The position numbers were made by a program, and so were the translations under genes. Source: Purshia tridentata (taxonomy: Eukaryota > Streptophyta > Magnoliopsida > Rosales > Rosaceae). From it: 64,000 nucleotides of DNA. Below, piece by piece: positions 47,658 through 58,138 of this stretch (the stretch's first letter is position 1; every line of letters begins with the position of its first letter). The stretch covers positions 1-64,000 of the forward strand of contig QANT01007002.1 in NCBI GenBank assembly GCA_003254885.1, written 5' to 3'. The notes beneath the pieces are model-generated. The model saw nothing but the letters and a program-made list of their open reading frames with translations, was not told where the DNA came from and made no database searches.

Positions 47658-49788
47658 TGTAACGGCCCGTACCTTTCTAAGTGAATTATAGTAGGGCCCA
47701 TAGTTGACTTTTGCTCTAAGAGGGATTTTAATTTTGACCTTTGGTCTGTTATGAAGGCCTCGAGCTCACGAGTTCATTGACATGTGGCATGGGTCGTTTA
47801 GAGCTACGGTTAGAAAGTTATGAACGTGACAAGTGACCCAAAAGTTGACTTTTGAAATTATTTGGAGTTCAGACTTGACTTTGACATGGTTGCGTAGAGC
47901 TTGACTCCACGAATTCGTAGACACGTAGCATGTATCGTTTGGAGTTACAGTTTGAGAAATACAGGGATTTAAAGTGAGGGGCAAACTTGTAATTATGTTG
48001 AAGTGGCATTTAATATTACAGAAATTTTTGGAATCTCCCTCTCTCTCTCCTTTATCTCTTGCACAGCCCCCCAGCCTGATATCTCTTTCTTCCTCTCTCC
48101 CCTGCATGACCACCCAGCCCATTCCGGCCAACCCAGCCCCCACTGGCGACTCTCCAGCCGTTGACTAGCCTACCCAACTACTCCTCCTGCAGCCCCCAGC
48201 CCCCTCTCTTCTCTCTCTCGAGCTCTCTTTCTCCTCCCTGCGCGCGCGTGGCTGTTGCCATCTAGCTTGGCCTATTTCCGGCGACACCAGACAATGAGAC
48301 CGGCTGAGAATCACTTCTCAGCCACCGACCATCCTTTCTTGAGCTCCCCTCCACCGGTTGTTGCTCCCACGCGCAGCTTCGAGCTCGAGAAGCCTAGCTG
48401 CACCATGAGTTCCTTCGCCAATTTCAGCCGTTTCCAGCCACGATTGGCCCAGGTTCTTGGCGACATTCCCGAGTCCAGGGACGATCCAGTCGGAGACCAA
48501 AGCTAGGCTATCTCTATGAGTGGCCCTTAATCTTATTAAAGTTCATTGAATTTTAAATGTGATTCATGTTTTGAGCTAGTTATGAATTATTGATTATTGA
48601 AATTGATTTTGAGAACTTATTTATTCTCGAATAAGTTTGAAAGATTGATTTTATTTATTAGTTTATAGTGACTATTGGTTCTTGAGAAAATGATTTAATT
48701 TATAAGTTTCGAGTTTGGTTATTGATTTTACTATTAGCTCTAAAAGATTTTGAATTTGATTCTTGTGGTTTGGGGTGAAATCTTATGGGTTGATATTGTT
48801 TTAAAGCACCCTATTGGTATCCAGTTCAGCATATCAATTTGTATAGGTCTTTGTGACCCATCACGGCACACACTTGGGCTTTGGGCCGTGTGCCAGGATG
48901 CCTTGCCCTTTGGGGGTGACCCTGCATGCACGTACGGTAGATTCAGTGGCCTTGCATGTATATGACAAACTCTGGTTCTGCACATGTACGGCAGAATTAT
49001 TGGCCCTGAATGCGTACGGCAGGTTGTGGGGCCCTGCGCATGTACGGCAAGATTGCTGGATATTGGATTGGGTGAGAGTGTTCTTTTTTTTTTTTTTTAT
49101 NTTTTTATATCAGTTTACAAAGATATTTCTTGAGTATATAGATTACAGTTCTTATTTGATATTTTGGTAGCTTGACCAGTTATATTTATTTATCAAAGAC
49201 TTTGAAATGGATTTTCAAATGCCGTTTTACATGTACTTAACGGTGAATTTTATTAAGTATTTTAAACTGGGGGATTTCAAAGAGAGAGACGTGAGGTCTT
49301 AGTGCCCAATTATTTTTATAGTTTGCCATAATAAATGGATTTATTTATAAGTTAAGTTTAAACACTTATTATTTTCGTCCACTTACTGAGTCATCTCACT
49401 AGTTTTTCCCTTTATTGTTGTTTTAAATTTCCCCCCAGGTTGTAGCGCTGGAACGGTCGAGCCAGAGACGTCAAGGCAATCTAGTGAACTTTTGAAATTT
49501 GTAGGAACTAGTTATCCTTGTAAATTTTATTTCCTTAGTTAAACTTGTAATACCGCTCTGATAATCTAGTTTAATACTTAATTAATTGGTCTGAACCTTG
49601 GGTCGGAGACCCCCTTATTTGTGGTAGAGGTGCTGTGTTTTAGAAGTGTTCTTCGTAGGTTTCGTTTAAAAAGGGTTAGTCTAATTTCAGGAGAAGTTCT
49701 GCCGAATTTTCAGTAGGATTTTCCTTGATATTGGATTCCCGCAGGATCACTCCAAGTTCCAGGGTAGAATTCGGGGACGGTCCTATCA
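47658..49788. mobile_element. Solo LTR, 2131 bp, with 5-bp target duplication TAAGT
   Basis: Starts TGTAACGGCCCGTACC, a common beginning of plant Ty3/gypsy LTRs, and ends GGGGACGGTCCTATCA. Identical TAAGT copies flank it at 47653-47657 and 49789-49793. No primer-binding site or coding sequence lies inside. It contains a pyrimidine-rich leader-like stretch (48030-48250). One ambiguous base (n) is at 49101 next to a T-run. Frames at 47766-48506 are by-products of the LTR. Confidence 0.85.
48905..49065. repeat. Degenerate about 36-bp tandem repeats inside the LTR
   Basis: Four to five imperfect copies built on GGCCCTG(C/A)...(C/G)(A/C)(A/T)GTACGGCA(G/A), for example at 48915, 48990, 49010 and 49030. 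Confidence 0.6.
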
Positions 49789-49793
49789 TAAGT

Positions 49794-50110
49794 CATGAGC
49801 ATATGCTAGTCCAAACACACCTCACAACGTAATGACTTGACTAGGCCCGTCACAACTTTATTAACACTACTTCTAAAAGTTTTAGGGGATTGAACCCAAG
49901 GTCACTATTATAACCCTTACTATTAGACCTATCATAATAAACATAATAATAATATATTATAACAATTTAAAATCACACACACACAAAAGAGTCCATAGTC
50001 AGGAATGTAGGATAAATCTCATACGTGGAATCCAATGCTCTTCTTACTTATGCATCCCCGTCCATCTCGAATCCATCCTCCTTCCTATCATGTCACAAAA
50101 AATCCTTTAG
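49794..50110. other. Spacer between the solo LTR and the CACTA end
   Basis: No gene recognised. Contains a short (CA)n run near 49974. Confidence 0.45.
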
Positions 50111-50660
50111 TCACTACAAGAAAAATAGGTTATAAGGGCAAAAATGATTCGTCCTTAAAAAAAATAGTAGGGGCGGATAAACGCCCCTAAATGGAATAGG
50201 GGCGTTGGAAGGGCAGAAATAATAAGCGCCCCTATTGCGAATGTCGCTAATTAATTTTAAGGGCAAATGTTACTATCTATCCGCCCCAATATAAATAGGG
50301 GCAGATAGTTATTTGACTCTATTTTTAATTAGAACCAAATTATTTTTTTACTTAGAGGCAAATAACAAGTGCCTCTATTTTATTTGAAAATAAAATAGGG
50401 GCGGATAACAACCACCCCAAATTTATTCAAAAAAATTGTTGGGGCACTTTATTATCTATCCCATATTAATTCCATGATTATTTTCACCTCAATTATTATT
50501 ATAAATTTATTTCAAAATAAATTAGGGGCGGATAACAACCACCCCAAATTAATTCAAAATAATTATTGAGGCACTTTACTATTCGCCTCATATTTATTCT
50601 GTGATGAAGTTTGACTTATTTTAGAGGCGCTTAGTATTCGCCTCTATTATTATTTAAAAA
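50111..50660. mobile_element. CACTA-type transposon terminus with subterminal repeats
   Basis: CACTACAAGAAAAATAGG at about 50111 is the classic terminus of plant CACTA (En/Spm) elements. The next 0.5 kb is filled with direct and inverted AGGGGCGGATA / CGCCCCTA motifs. One block (GGGGCGGATAACAACCACCCC) is repeated after 127 bp (50398 and 50525). The opposite terminus (TTCTTGTAGTG) was not found in the window to the right, so the element is probably truncated or interrupted. Confidence 0.7.
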
Positions 50661-50978
50661 TAAATTAAAAAATTAATCTGAAAATTAAAAATAATTTTGT
50701 CCACACCTACAAACATAATTAACCTCTTTTTTTTTTTTTAACATATGATATTTATTTGATATTAGTTTTCAACTGAAAAAAAATATATTATTAATAAATC
50801 AATCCCAAAAAATATTATTAATAAATTTGAGCATCATAAACAACGTCAATTGTACCAATATATTACGCCCTATTGAAAAATTATAAATAACATAAAAAAG
50901 TACTAGCGTCACACATAATTCTACCGCTACAAAATCAAATAACAAAAAAATGAAGACACTCACATACTTCTACTCCTC

Positions 50979-52075
50979 TCAATGCCGATTAGCCTGTAGA
51001 AATTGATCCATTAAATTTGTTGGTTCAATTTGAGTCTCCCCAAGCATCCCTCTAAATCCTCGTGGTGTATTGGTAGATGGAGTCTCACCAAGAATCCCAC
51101 GCGACCCACATGTTAAGCCAACTGAAATCTCACCATTCAATCGAGTTGGGTCACGAGATGTTGAGCCAGTTGATGTACTATCACTAAGCATTCCAGTAAC
51201 ACCACATGGTGTGTATGGTGGTGGCCCATAATAAAACTGGGGTGGCTGTGACTGAGGAGTCGCCTGCATAAAAGATGGCTGCACATGAGATGGTGAATTA
51301 AGGTAGGTTGGTGCTGGCTCATAGTAATAACGGGGCGGCTGCTACTGAGAACCCTGTTTCTGTTGCTGAAAACTCTGTTGCTGCTACTGAGAACTCTGAT
51401 GTTGAGAAGGTTGTTGCTGCTGTGACTCCAGTGAAGAATTATACAAATGGGGCAATGATTGTTGTAGTAACACTCTCATCTGAGCCATCTCTCTTGCTGA
51501 TTGTTGTAATTGCTTATTCATGTCTTCATATTTTACCTTTATGTCTTCACATTTTTCCTTCATGTCTTCATATTTTCCATTTACCTCATCACATTTTTCC
51601 TTCATGTCTTCATATTTTCCATTTACTTCATCACATTTTGCCTTCATCTCATAATACTCATGATCCCTTTTTCTTGGTCGTTGAGATAATGATACCTCTC
51701 AAGTTTCTACCCATGGCACCATATCAGGAGTCACCCCAAAGGAATAACCACGAACTCGATCTCTCCGCTTAGGAGCCTTTACCTTAGCATAGGCCCTTTG
51801 CCACAACTCTAATGTCGGTTCTTCATCACCAACCAATTCCTGCAATTCTTGGTTCATCTTCTCCTATAAAAATATAAATTGAAGTTTATTAATATATTAT
51901 CATATACATAAATATTTACAAATGGTTTAAAGGTTATTAAAAATTTGTCAAACTTACATGCAATTTCTCAAAGACACTATCAATAAAAGGGCGACCATCT
52001 TCGTGTCGGCATCGATGAGTATATTCAAAGAATTCCATCTCATTAGGGGGATGACCATATTCTTTCTCCTATTAG
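50979..52075 (-). pseudogene. CACTA-associated Ptta/En/Spm (Transposase_24-type) gene remnant
   Basis: On the minus strand the order is a segment HPPNEMEFFEYTHRCRHEDGRPFIDSVFEKLH (about 52075-51958), then a probable intron, then EELVGDEEPTLELWQRAYAKVKAPKRR and YSFGVTPDMVPW (51860-51700), then a coiled coil made of three repeats of about 11 residues built on KCDEVNGKYEDMKE (51647-51540), and a Gln/Pro-rich tail (51480-50980). This layout resembles the second protein of plant CACTA elements (Pfam Transposase_24 / Ptta-En-Spm). Several stops and frame changes interrupt it. It sits beside the CACTA end at 50111 in the expected orientation. Confidence 0.6.
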
Positions 52076-52169
52076 GATGCATAATTATAACATAATATTT
52101 AAATTTCTCAAAAGTCATTCTTCATTTTTCACTTTACAGAATGGAATATATAATGTTTTCCAATCTAGA

Positions 52170-52832
52170 TTCAATTCAAAACTTCCATCTCATGGGATCA
52201 TTGTGGTCAGTCAGAAGGGCCTCGAGACTATCATAAGTGATAAGTGTATCACGGGCTTGTGCTAAACTTAAAGTGGTTTCATACATAGGACCAACAATGT
52301 TCATAATGATGGTAACAAGATCATTGTCAGTGACAGGATGACCAGCAAGAGCGAGAGTTTCAGCCAAGGATGATTTTGTCCAAGAAATTAGACATGGACA
52401 TGTCACCTCAAATGGTGAGAATGAGTTCCCTTGCAGGTAAATAATACGATTCTGGTTTAGAGAGGCTTGTTTCTCTAAGGAAACCTAGGAAGCGCGAGAG
52501 GAAGTAGATTGTGCCACCTTGGATAGCACAGATGGTGTCAAAGAAGCATTGATTCAGCCGAGGACTATTTGATCTTCTTGAATCCAAGACTCATAGGCTG
52601 GAGAGACGGTTTCAGTGATTACTCTAGCTTCATTGGTGAGAAACGCTGGAGGACAAGGTTTTGACCCATCCACATAGCCAAGGAGATTACGACTGCAGAG
52701 GGCAGGGACAATTTGAGCAAGCCACAGAGTATAATTGGAACGATGAAGTTTGTAGGTAATGAGGAAGTTAGTAATATGAGGAGTTGGAGTTTGGGAGGAA
52801 GTATTCGCAAAAGTATTAGTAGGGAAGGCCAT
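52170..52832 (-). pseudogene. Copia-type retrotransposon gag fragment
   Basis: The minus strand reads MAFPTNTFANTSSQ, HITNFLITYKLHRSNYTLWLAQIVPALCSRNLLGYVDGS (the gag N-terminal region of plant Ty1/copia elements), a PAYESWIQEDQIVLG block and, in another frame, LAETLALAGHPVTDNDLVTIIMNIVGPMYET, the UBN2-type gag core. Frames are broken, and nothing of protease, integrase or reverse transcriptase follows. A degenerate primer-binding-like TGATATCGGAGC lies at 52868-52879 on the minus strand, upstream of the gag start. Confidence 0.7.
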
Positions 52833-52867
52833 AGGAAATTTAGAGGGGGAACTCGTTGGACTGTGTA

Positions 52868-53540
52868 TGCTCCGATATCATAAAACACAGTGCAAATCAA
52901 GATACAATATGGCTGAAGGCCTTAATTAAACAGAGCCCATAATCTTGTTTTGTTTATAGTAAATACAAGCAGTGCTTTCCCTTCAAGGATAAGCCATAAT
53001 TGAAATACAAGGAAATTCAAAATACATGGATCAGGTACGTTGGGATGAGTTATTTGAATTTGAACTTGGAGTTGCCTTTTTGGTTGCTAGTTTTAACTGT
53101 TTATCAAGGTCTTCCCCCATTGAAAATGCAAGCAATCAAAGGCTAAAATAATGGGATATTGATTGATAAGTCCATTTAGACACTTTTATAGTTCATTTAG
53201 CCCAAATACCAAAAGATATAAATCCTGCTGGCCCATTTTAAAAAAATTAGGTGCTACAGTAACACCGTTACTGTAGCAGCGTTACTGTAGCACACTATAA
53301 TACCCTTAAAAATTGTTACTGTTTAGACAGTAACAATTCTTACTTTGCCAAAAAAGAAAAAACTTGCGCAAAATTTACATTTTTTTTCTTGTATAAACAC
53401 ATAAAAAATAAAATGAGATAATTATCCAAACACCCATTTTTTTTTTTCACATCCTAAGAATTGACACTATTGAATTATAACAATTACATTATGAATCAAA
53501 TTAAAAAATTGTTACTGTCCATTAGAGAACAATCAAGCAT
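52868..53540. other. Copia leader/LTR remnant and palindromic DNA
   Basis: The primer-binding-like site at 52868-52879 is followed by probable LTR sequence of the copia fragment. From 53250 on, short palindromes of the GTTACTGT / ACAGTAAC type appear and lead into the tandem repeat. No gene. Confidence 0.45.
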
Positions 53541-53870
53541 TGTAATTGTATGTTATTGTTACTATCTAAAAGTAACAATCGGGTAATTATTACTGTTACT
53601 ATTAGACAGTAACAATCAACCGATTGTTACTGTCACATAGTTACAATCGGTTAATTGTATGTTATTGTTACTATCTAAAAGTAACAATCGAATAATTGTT
53701 ACTGTTACTGTTAGACAGTAACAATCAACCGATTGCTACTGTCATACAGTAGTAATCGGGTAATTGTATGTTATTGTTACTATCTAAAAGTAACAATCGG
53801 GTAATTGTTACTGTTACTGTTAGACAGTAACAATCAACCGATTGCTACTGTCACACAGTAACAATCTCAA
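53541..53870. repeat. Tandem repeat, 109-bp period, three copies, rich in palindromes
   Basis: AATTGTATGTTATTGTTACT recurs at 53544, 53653 and 53762 (spacing 109 bp each). Each unit contains inverted pairs TTGTTACT...AGTAACAA and TGTTACTGT...ACAGTAACA, so every unit can fold into two or three hairpins. Confidence 0.85.
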
Positions 53871-54049
53871 TTATTGAATCACTACAACAATCTCATTTCA
53901 ATTGTTAAATTAGAACAACAATCCCACCACAATAATTAATCACAACAATTCCATGATATGAGGAGTAGCTATCCACTTCCAAGCATCGTCTCATTTACAG
54001 CTTCTTGTTTATCAAATTGGATTATACTTTACCACTCTTTATATCTCAT

Positions 54050-54330
54050 CTTTCGGAGAAAATGAGCACCCCAAGAACTCAGCCAGCCTCCTCAAGAGAA
54101 CAGTTGGCTGTTCTTTCATTTCCTCATACAAGCAGAAAAATATTCTTTTAGGCCTTTCCAAGCTCTCAGTCCATACAAACACACTCCCCTGCATAAGTTA
54201 TCAAATGCTTCTTCAAGTGAACTGGTGCCCCTGCTCCCGTGTCTCAATTTTTTTGTGAAGTGCCAAAGTGACACGAATATGTCCTTGGGATCTCTACACA
54301 AATAAACAACCTTGCAAGCAGAGTTCTTAA
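54050..54330 (-). pseudogene. Cytosolic sulfotransferase fragment
   Basis: The minus strand reads CKVVYLCRDPKDIFVSLWHF, GTSSLEEAFDNLCRGVCLYG, then after a deletion with a frame change ESLERPKRIFFCLYEEMKEQPTVLLRRLAEFLGCSFS. This is the 3'-PAPS-binding and central region of plant cytosolic sulfotransferases. The segment between LYG and ESLERP, which normally holds the GHVLGYWK-type part, is missing. The N-terminal and C-terminal parts are absent. Not functional. Confidence 0.8.
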
Positions 54331-55224
54331 TATATTCAAATACGAACACATATAAATTCAATGAGGCATTCATTGTTCCAAAACAATGATGAGATTTACA
54401 TTTATTTGCAATAATAGAGCATCGAATATTGAACGGGAATGGCAGTAGGGTAATAACACATGTTTTATATTTAGTAATCATATTGCTAACGACATTATTA
54501 TTTGCATTAATTAATAATGCAGGTAAAGTTAATCACATATATTAAGTCCTCATAAAGCTCTGAAAGCAACGAAAAAAAAAACAGATGGATAATTCCAACC
54601 ATTTCAAATAGGGATTCAATCAACTAGAAGGAGTAATCTCTAGGGTACCTTCTGGAAATGAAAAATTCTGCACTGGCCCACAGGAAGAAACAAGCTGTGC
54701 TTTGGTCTAAAATCAAAGTCTACTCCTGCATAATTTTCTTCTGTATGTTTTGAAACTTTTGGTTGAGGTCTTGTTTAGCTGGCTGGAATTTCCAATCCCT
54801 TCAATTACTCTTTCAATTTTTTAAAGCTATGAATTTGGATTTAATTTTTAAAAAACAATAATTTTTGAGTCCTGTGAGGAAATTTTATTGATTACACAAA
54901 ATTACTATATGTAAAGTAAAGATGAACTTAAATAACAAGGAGATTACCTGCAAGTAAGGAGGTCCAAACTTCAAATGTTTATACACTTTACAACAAGCAA
55001 TCATACCCCTAAGTCACCAACACCAAGACACCATTTCAAGCTAATCAGCCTTAGCTTTCTACACCCAACAACTATCACACCCAACACCCATTCCTACTAG
55101 CACTTTCACCAGACTCAAAATGAGGCCCAGAAAATTTAAAAAATCACAAACTCTAAAAAATTGACAAGCAAGGCCATGGGGAAAAGAGAGTCCATAATCA
55201 AGAGGAGTAAGATATACCAAAATC
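54331..55224. other. Intergenic
   Basis: AT-rich. No gene or known repeat recognised apart from possible distal sulfotransferase remains. Confidence 0.45.
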
Positions 55225-55228
55225 AAGT

Positions 55229-55755
55229 CGAGTCACCACCGAATTTGTCATAAAATTGGTCGGAAAGTGGCTGATTTCTCAGCGTTGATTCGCTGCCGTC
55301 ACTGGGCAGATGGACGATCGAAAACCATGAGAAGGAAGAGGAGAGAGAGGCGAGCACGAGGAGGTGGGTTTCACTACCATCCATGGGCGGACGACGATGG
55401 ATCCATGAAAGAGAGAGAGCGACGGTGAAGACAGAGAAGAGAGAGAAGAGCGAGAATGAGAGCTGATTTTGAGATGAGGGAAATAATAGTCGAGTCACCA
55501 CCGAATTTGTCATAAAATTGGTTGGAAAGTGGCTGATTTTTCAGCGTTGATTCGCTGCCGTCACTGGGCAGATGGACGATCGAAAACAATGAGAAGGAAG
55601 AGGAGAGAGAGGCGAGCACGAGGAGGTGGGTTTCACTGCCATCCATGGGCGGACGACGATGGATCCATGAAAGAGAGAGAGCGACGGTGAAGACAGAGAA
55701 GAGAGAGAAGAGTGAGAATGAGAGCTGATTTTGAGATGAGGGAAATAAGAGAAGA
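55229..55755. repeat. 262-bp direct tandem duplication
   Basis: AGTCACCACCGAATTTGTCA begins at 55231 and again at 55493. The two copies differ at only a handful of bases through GAGATGAGGGAAATAA. The minus strand has overlapping open frames rich in Ser/Leu (SLSSLFSVF, PPMDGSETHLL), also repeated, with no known domain. They read like a simple-sequence leader, not a protein gene. Confidence 0.85.
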
Positions 55756-55869
55756 GATAAATGATAAACAGAAGGAGAGACAGAAAGATAACGGAGAAAA
55801 AGAAGTGGACCGGGTAAAATAAAAAGTGGGCTGAAAAAAAATCACCTGGACCGGCTAAAAAGCCCAATA

Positions 55870-57334
55870 AAAAGGTGGACTACATAGGGAGAAGAAAGCC
55901 CAAACTAGATGTATTGGTAATTATCTCTAAAATAATTTTTTGGAAAAAATTAGAAAAGAAAGTACAAAAAAATCTACAGACCAAAATAAAATAAAGGTTA
56001 GTAAATTTACTGTTACATATAAGTTTTCCTTTTTTCTTTATTTGTTGTTGTTGCTATATTGAAGGATTCAAAAAGAAGAAAAAGTTTTGGTGATGGTTCT
56101 AAAGCACAAGGGGGCGTTGATTCTATGGTATTGTGTCACATCCTAAAATAAAACCTACTAATTCAAAGTGAAGTGTGACTTATATTCTAATCGCAGAATA
56201 ATAAAATTTATTTTTTCCACCATTAAGGCGTGAAAATAAAATAAAATAAAATAATTTAATAAAGTGATTAGGATGATTATGAAAGTAATCTTTATTTAGT
56301 AAACTAATATTTCAAGAGTACTATACCTAGTATTCCTCTACTTATTACAACTTGTTGTTTAACAGAAACAAAACATGATACCCTAGCAAGACCTTTAGAT
56401 TTCACTTCGATAATCCACATCATCGGTCATATTTTCACAACCTGCACAATCTATTAGGGTATGAGCTTTTAAGGCTAGTAGGGTATAGTGATCCTCAACA
56501 CCAGTTATCACAATTAATCAATGTTCAATGTAAAGAGAACAAAATAACAGTAAGAAGTTGTAAAATGATGAGAAGATGCATGTACTCACTCTCTATCTAT
56601 TCCTGTTGACACACACATAAGTCAAACAGGACTACACGTCTCATATCGTGCATCTTACCAATATGCTCCTGAATGTCCAGGTATGAGTCTATGACCGTCT
56701 ATTGCTTAACCCAAATACTTTAAAATCATTTCCATAAATTATAAGATCACCAAGAACATCTCCCTTTCTCCTCGGTGTCCCAATTAACCATTTATTAACA
56801 TAATTCAACCATACTTTACTCATATATGTAACATATGCATATGATAAAATTAAATGGTACATGAAGAATAATGTCATTTGCATACGCACAATGTTAATAT
56901 AATAATCAAAATTTATCCATAATCACACAAACAAGTAGGAAAAACTAATAATTCATTTAATAAGAAAATATCATAATAAGGAAATAAATCATGTAATGAC
57001 ACACAGATTAATTGTAATATAGTCCAATAATTTGGGAAATAGAGACCCTACCATGATTTCTTAAGCATGGTTTCCTCTTGATCCGTTCCTTTGTGCTCGG
57101 TTCGAACAAAATTTAAGAATATATATAGTTTAGGGGGTTAAGTGATACAAAATAAGTTACAAGGGGTAAAGTGAGAATATACGTACTTACAAGGGGCAAT
57201 TTAGATAATAAGCCTTCAAAATTTGTGAAAATATGAAAATAATAAAGAAGTGATCGGATTGGTCGGATTTGACGGAAAATGCCGTGACTTGCTAAAATTC
57301 CGTGAGCTTCTGAACTTTGAACCACAGTGTACAC
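55870..57334. other. Repeat-derived intergenic DNA, possible LTR remnant
   Basis: TGTCACATCCTAAAATAAAACC at about 56134 looks like the start of an LTR, but no matching end or target duplication was found. Otherwise AT-rich with no gene. Confidence 0.35.
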
Positions 57335-57335
57335 A

Positions 57336-57558
57336 CTACAAGAAGAAACAGTTTGGGCGACAAACTTTTGGGCGACGAACTACTTTTCGTCGCCCTATAT
57401 GATTTGGGCGACGAATAATCTCAATTTTGGGCGGCGTTTCTTTTGGCCGCTCAAAGACGTTTGGGCGACGGAAAAGATATCATCGTCGCCCTAGATTATT
57501 TTGGGCGACGAATTAATGTTGTTGCCCTAAAATACACGATGAAGTTGATTTTGGGCGA
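57336..57558. mobile_element. Second CACTA-type terminus with GGGCGACGAA repeats
   Basis: CACTACAAGAAGAAACAG is followed by at least six direct or inverted GGGCGACGAA / TTCGTCGCCC motifs in about 210 bp, typical subterminal repeats of a CACTA family different from the one at 50111. The sequence switches to gypsy 3' sequence near 57558, so the element is truncated here or interrupted. Confidence 0.65.
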
Positions 57559-58138
57559 ACTACCTTTCATTTCAATACCATAACCTAAACCTAAACCTTC
57601 ATTTCAACCCATAAAAGTCCTTTATGATCCGAGGTAAGGTGTAATCCTTGGTGTGGAGATTGAATAAGAGAGAAGCATATGACTAGTGATTCCATTTCAA
57701 GTTCATTGGCATTCATTCATGAGATCACATTCTTTCTATTTTTGCCTTATTTATTTAATGCTAATATGTGAACTTGCGTGTATTATTTTCACATATACCT
57801 GAGAGCACACAATTTAACCCAATTTCTGAGTGCTTATTGCTGAGAGTATGCCTAGTGAGGATTGGAGTTAAATTTAACTTGTATATAACTTATCTTGACT
57901 GTTTATCTAACACATGGGTTGATGCAAAGGATAGTATAGAGGACAATGGAGAAGTAAGGTATGCATTGTAGCTATCACTTGAATTCGATGAATAACTGAT
58001 ATATGTGCCTTGCTTGCGATAATTGATACTAGCTGCATACATGAATTCATTTGTTGGGAAGAGTCGTTTTTAGAGTCAGTTTGAGTCTTTGTTTTATTTT
58101 CTTTGCTCGAGGACTAGCAAAGCCTAAGTTTGGGGGTG
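57559..58138 (+). mobile_element. 3' end of a gypsy internal region with polypurine tract
   Basis: Non-coding 3' part of a Ty3/gypsy element. It ends in the polypurine tract AAGTTTGGGGGTG (58126-58138) directly before an LTR start. No coding remnant of integrase seen here. Confidence 0.6.

Noticed and set aside
49101-49101. Ambiguous base n
   Set aside because: An assembly ambiguity beside a T homopolymer, not a biological feature.
56134-57110. Another solo LTR starting TGTCACATCC
   Set aside because: No convincing terminal CA with matching 5-bp flanks could be found.
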